Shown here one piece after another: positions 40,690 to 42,867 of a DNA stretch of 42,867 nucleotides. The notes under the pieces were generated by a model. That model was not told the origin of the DNA, did not search any database, and was given only the letters and a program-made list of their open reading frames with translations. Made by a program: the position numbers and the translations under genes. Within the stretch, counting starts at the first letter, position 1. Each line of letters begins with the position of its first letter. Source of the DNA: Clostridiales bacterium UBA1390 (GTDB lineage Bacteria; Bacillota; Clostridia; Lachnospirales; Bianqueaceae); assembly GCA_002305315.1 (NCBI GenBank), contig DBQQ01000054.1, positions 1-42,867 on the forward strand. The letters run 5' to 3'.

Positions 40690-41640
40690 TTACCGAATGT
40701 TTGGAACGGGAATTTCCCGCAGGATGGAACGGAGAACCAGCACAGGGGTCTGCTGACGAAAAACCGCTTGTGACTGTAAGATGATTCGATGTACGAATAC
40801 AGGCTCAATCAGCTTCTGCACATCATCGGGCTGTACAAAGTCGCGGCCCTGCAGCAGGGCATAGGCTCTGGCGGCATTCATGAGGGCGAGGGAGCCGCGC
40901 GGACTGATACCCAGCGCAATCTGCTCATGATGCCGGGTGGCATCGGCCAGCGAAATAATATAATCCAGAATGGACTGGGCGCAGCGCACCTGATGAAAGG
41001 CTTCCTGCAATGCAAGGAGTTCTTCAACCCGCATGACGCTGGAAAGGGAAGCGGGAGAGATTCCCTGCATGTTTCGTTCCAGAATCTCTTTTTCTTCTGC
41101 GCGGGTTGGATAACCGAGAGAAATACGCATGAGAAAACGATCCAGCTGTGCTTCTGGAAGAGGAAATGTCCCTGTCAGTTCGGCTGGATTTTGCGTAGCA
41201 AGGACCATGAAAGGTGTCGGCAGCGGATAGGTGACGCCGTCGATACTGACTTGGCGCTCCTGCATGGCTTCCAAAAGGGCGGATTGTGTCTTGGGGCCGG
41301 TACGATTGATCTCGTCTGCCAAAACAATCTGATGCATGATGCTGCCCGGATGGACTTCTTTTTCGCCGGTTGCCATGTTAAAGAGTGTGTATCCTGTCAC
41401 GTCAGCAGGCATGACATCCGGAGTAAACTGAATGCGAGCAAAACTGCAGCCCAGAGAACGAGCCAAGGAAGAGACCAAAGTGGTCTTCCCTAGGCCGGGG
41501 ACATCTTCGATGAGGACGTGCCCGCCGCATAAAAGAGCTGTTAAAATGAGTTCCAGGGCTTCCTCTTTTCCGACAAAGACGCGGCTCATGTTCTGCCGCA
41601 GGGCCTGCATGGGAGCCAATGACACGGAAGATGATGTCAT
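40690..41640 (-). CDS. MoxR-family AAA+ ATPase
   Basis: A 316-residue ATPase. Walker A is PGLGKTT (about 48-54), Walker B is IVLADEINR, and the NPAELTGTFPLPEAQLDRF sensor stretch and ISPRGSLALM sensor 2 are typical of MoxR. Such ATPases act as chaperones for partners with von Willebrand domains, here the DUF58 protein. The ATG at 41640 follows AAAGGAGG located in the last codons of the methyltransferase gene. Confidence 0.95.
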   Translation of the reverse strand: MTSSSVSLAPMQALRQNMSRVFVGKEEALELILTALLCGGHVLIEDVPGLGKTTLVSSLARSLGCSFARIQFTPDVMPADVTGYTLFNMATGEKEVHPGSIMHQIVLADEINRTGPKTQSALLEAMQERQVSIDGVTYPLPTPFMVLATQNPAELTGTFPLPEAQLDRFLMRISLGYPTRAEEKEILERNMQGISPASLSSVMRVEELLALQEAFHQVRCAQSILDYIISLADATRHHEQIALGISPRGSLALMNAARAYALLQGRDFVQPDDVQKLIEPVFVHRIILQSQAVFRQQTPVLVLRSILREIPVPNIR

Positions 41641-41642
41641 AG

Positions 41643-42401
41643 TTATACCTCCTTTATCGCTTTGATCCGAATCCGCACGTAGTCGATGTACCAATGGCCA
41701 TCTTGATAAAGAACCGGACGCAGTTCTTCATTCACTTCCTGAATGATTTGCGCCGTGACATCCTCCGACAAATTTTCGAAAGGCTTCCGTACAAACATGC
41801 GAATCCAGTCAGAGAGGCCGTCCGGTGTCGATTGCTGCGTCCAACGATCAAACAGATGAGCCCATACAACCTTGAATCCCGCGTGTTCCAATAGGGGCGT
41901 ATATTCTCCGATGGTAGGAAAATAGAAGACACGGGGATATATAAGCTGACGGCGCGTAAAGGCGCGTTCCAGGGCAGCGTGGACGGTTTCGGCACAGCCA
42001 TGTCCTCCGAACTCACAGACTAACTGACCACCCGGAACCAGTTGCGAAGCGATCTGACAGAGCATTTTCTGCTGATCGCTGGCGTCGATCCAGTGAAATA
42101 CCGCATTGGAAAATAGAACGTCCGCGGGTGTATCCAATTGAAATGTCCGAAGATCGCCTTGGATAAATGGGATGTCAGGATACGAGGCACGCGCGATGTC
42201 CAGCATATCGGCAGAAGCATCTACGCCTGTCACATGGCAGCCCAGATCCCGCAGCTTGGCACTGAGCGCACCATTGCCGCAGCCGAGATCAACCACACGC
42301 TTTCCCTGCGGTTCGTCGATGAGCTGCAAGAGATCCTCGCCATAGTGATGTACAAATTGAAAGTGATGGCGGTATTCTTCCGCATTCCATTGTATGTTCA
42401 T
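41643..42401 (-). CDS. SAM-dependent methyltransferase (class I)
   Basis: A 252-residue methyltransferase with motif I VVDLGCGNGALSAKL, the acidic end of strand 2 (VTGVDASADML), GDLRTF and the VLFSNAVFHWIDA segment typical of trans-aconitate methyltransferase-like enzymes. The substrate is not identifiable. The ATG at 42401 gives the usual family N-terminus (MNIQWNAEEY), although the best purine run (GGAAGGGG) lies rather far upstream. Its stop is 3 bases before moxR, so it leads the MoxR/DUF58/transglutaminase operon. Confidence 0.88.
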   Translation of the reverse strand: MNIQWNAEEYRHHFQFVHHYGEDLLQLIDEPQGKRVVDLGCGNGALSAKLRDLGCHVTGVDASADMLDIARASYPDIPFIQGDLRTFQLDTPADVLFSNAVFHWIDASDQQKMLCQIASQLVPGGQLVCEFGGHGCAETVHAALERAFTRRQLIYPRVFYFPTIGEYTPLLEHAGFKVVWAHLFDRWTQQSTPDGLSDWIRMFVRKPFENLSEDVTAQIIQEVNEELRPVLYQDGHWYIDYVRIRIKAIKEV

Positions 42402-42496
42402 GATTCTTATAACGAATAGCCCCTTCCCGTGAAAGCGGCAGAGGGTATTGTTTGTCCTCCTTCTATTAGAATTTTTATAAGGCGTAACAGTATGGG

Positions 42497-42734
42497 AAGC
42501 TGTCATGCCACGCGTGTATATCGCAATGGGATTAGTGACGGAGATTGACGCCTTAGGGGGTCAATCTCGAGGCGTGGTTCAGTCCCAACAGTCCTAGAAA
42601 GCTGTCATGCCACGCGTGTATATCGCAATGGGATTAGTGACGGAGATTGACGCCTTAGGGGGTCAATCTCGAGGCGTGGTTCAGTCCCAACAGTCCTAGA
42701 AAGCTGTCATGCCACGCCTATTATATCACATTTT
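42497..42734 (+). repeat. Tandem 102-bp structured repeat, two units plus partial
   Basis: Units begin at 42497, 42599 and 42701. The first two are identical. The third is cut to about 34 bp and ends CCACGCCTATTATATCACAT, as does the partial unit at 30.6 kb. Each full unit contains GAGATTGAC/GTCAATCTC as a hairpin inside a CCACGC/GGCGTGG pair. The family also occurs at 30534-30660. Confidence 0.85.
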
Positions 42735-42810
42735 AAAAGAGAAAAGAAGGGCTTTACCATCAGAAGCCAAGAAGCCATAGATAAAAAATAGCATTTTTTG
42801 AAAAAAAGAG

Positions 42811-42840
42811 TTGACAAAGGGTAGGAGAAAGTGGTATACT
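42811..42840 (+). promoter_or_regulatory. Strong rightward promoter at the window edge
   Basis: TTGACA (42811-42816) and TATACT (42835-42840) are 18 bp apart. The transcript would begin near 42847 with CGCGCCTGAAACGGGGGAAC, which may be the start of a structured leader. Confidence 0.7.
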
Positions 42841-42844
42841 ACGA

Positions 42845-42867
42845 CTCGCGCCTGAAACGGGGGAACC
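42845..42867 (+). promoter_or_regulatory. Possible start of a ydaO-type (c-di-AMP) riboswitch
   Basis: The last bases, GCCTGAAACGGGGGAACC, resemble the opening of ydaO/yuaA leader RNAs, which place a GGGGAACC-like element close to the transcription start. Only about 20 bases are visible, so this is a guess. Confidence 0.25.

Larger units (their letters stand above)
42402..42867. other. Intergenic region with tandem repeats and promoter
   Basis: No ORF is supported in these 466 bases. They hold the leader of the methyltransferase operon, the tandem structured repeats (42497-42734) and, at the very end, a rightward promoter followed by a few bases of its transcript. Confidence 0.7.

Noticed and set aside
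42497..42734. CRISPR array
   Set aside because: The units are identical over the full 102 bp with no unique spacers, and there are no cas genes in the window.

Overview
This window looks like a chromosomal segment of a Gram-positive anaerobic Firmicute, most likely a gut Clostridia member; I cannot fix the family. The evidence is consistent sigma-A type promoters (TTGACA-17-TATAAT), strong AGGAGG ribosome sites, Prp-type phage head proteins, a rubredoxin, indolepyruvate:ferredoxin oxidoreductase, DegV and TIGR01440 proteins, and a tmRNA with the tag ANEDSNNYAFAYAA. The left 25 kb is accessory DNA ending at the tmRNA gene. The right 17 kb is orderly core chromosome.

Region 1 (1-3.2 kb) is the most striking part. 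A leftward operon encodes a small membrane protein, a wall-anchored-looking protein and a TasA/camelysin-like protein, and runs off the left edge. Upstream lies a 752-bp unit bounded by perfect 26-bp inverted repeats (1613-1638 and 2339-2364). The right repeat overlaps the 3' end of a tyrosine recombinase gene. Each repeat is itself a recombinase-type site with 7-bp arms and a 6-bp centre. Just inside the left repeat is a consensus promoter pointing at the surface operon. I read this as an invertible-promoter phase switch, caught in the ON orientation. An orphan RelB/DinJ-like antitoxin gene sits inside the invertible segment.

Region 2 (3.3-7.0 kb) holds mobile-element accessory genes. Three of them, including a SprT-like metalloprotease, share a repeated roughly 60-90 bp leader with a palindrome. 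A DNA methyltransferase remnant and a small conserved protein follow.

Region 3 (7.0-20.5 kb) is an envelope cluster with its own regulators. A leftward three-gene module (7TM degenerate sensor, soluble histidine kinase, LuxR-type response regulator) faces a rightward series of zinc-ribbon membrane proteins, lipoproteins and a very large lipase-domain protein. Two genes are frameshifted: one by a 23-bp tandem duplication, the other by a single missing base in the lipobox codon.

Region 4 (20.5-25.6 kb) is a heavily deleted prophage: serine recombinase fragment, portal fragment, MuF head protein with a C-terminal toxin-like domain, candidate immunity protein, thioredoxin, a Prp-like protein lacking its catalytic Cys, and a scaffold/endolysin fusion. 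A tmRNA gene marks the border.

Region 5 (25.6-42.9 kb) contains nitroreductase and TIGR01440 genes, an ABC exporter, an HD hydrolase, rubredoxin and a thioesterase. Next is an aromatic 2-oxoacid operon (CoA ligase, iorA, iorB, CoA ligase, ACT protein, DegV), then a methyltransferase-MoxR-DUF58-transglutaminase operon. Structured repeats of one family occur at 30.5 kb and 42.5 kb. The window ends just after a strong promoter and the first bases of a possible riboswitch leader.
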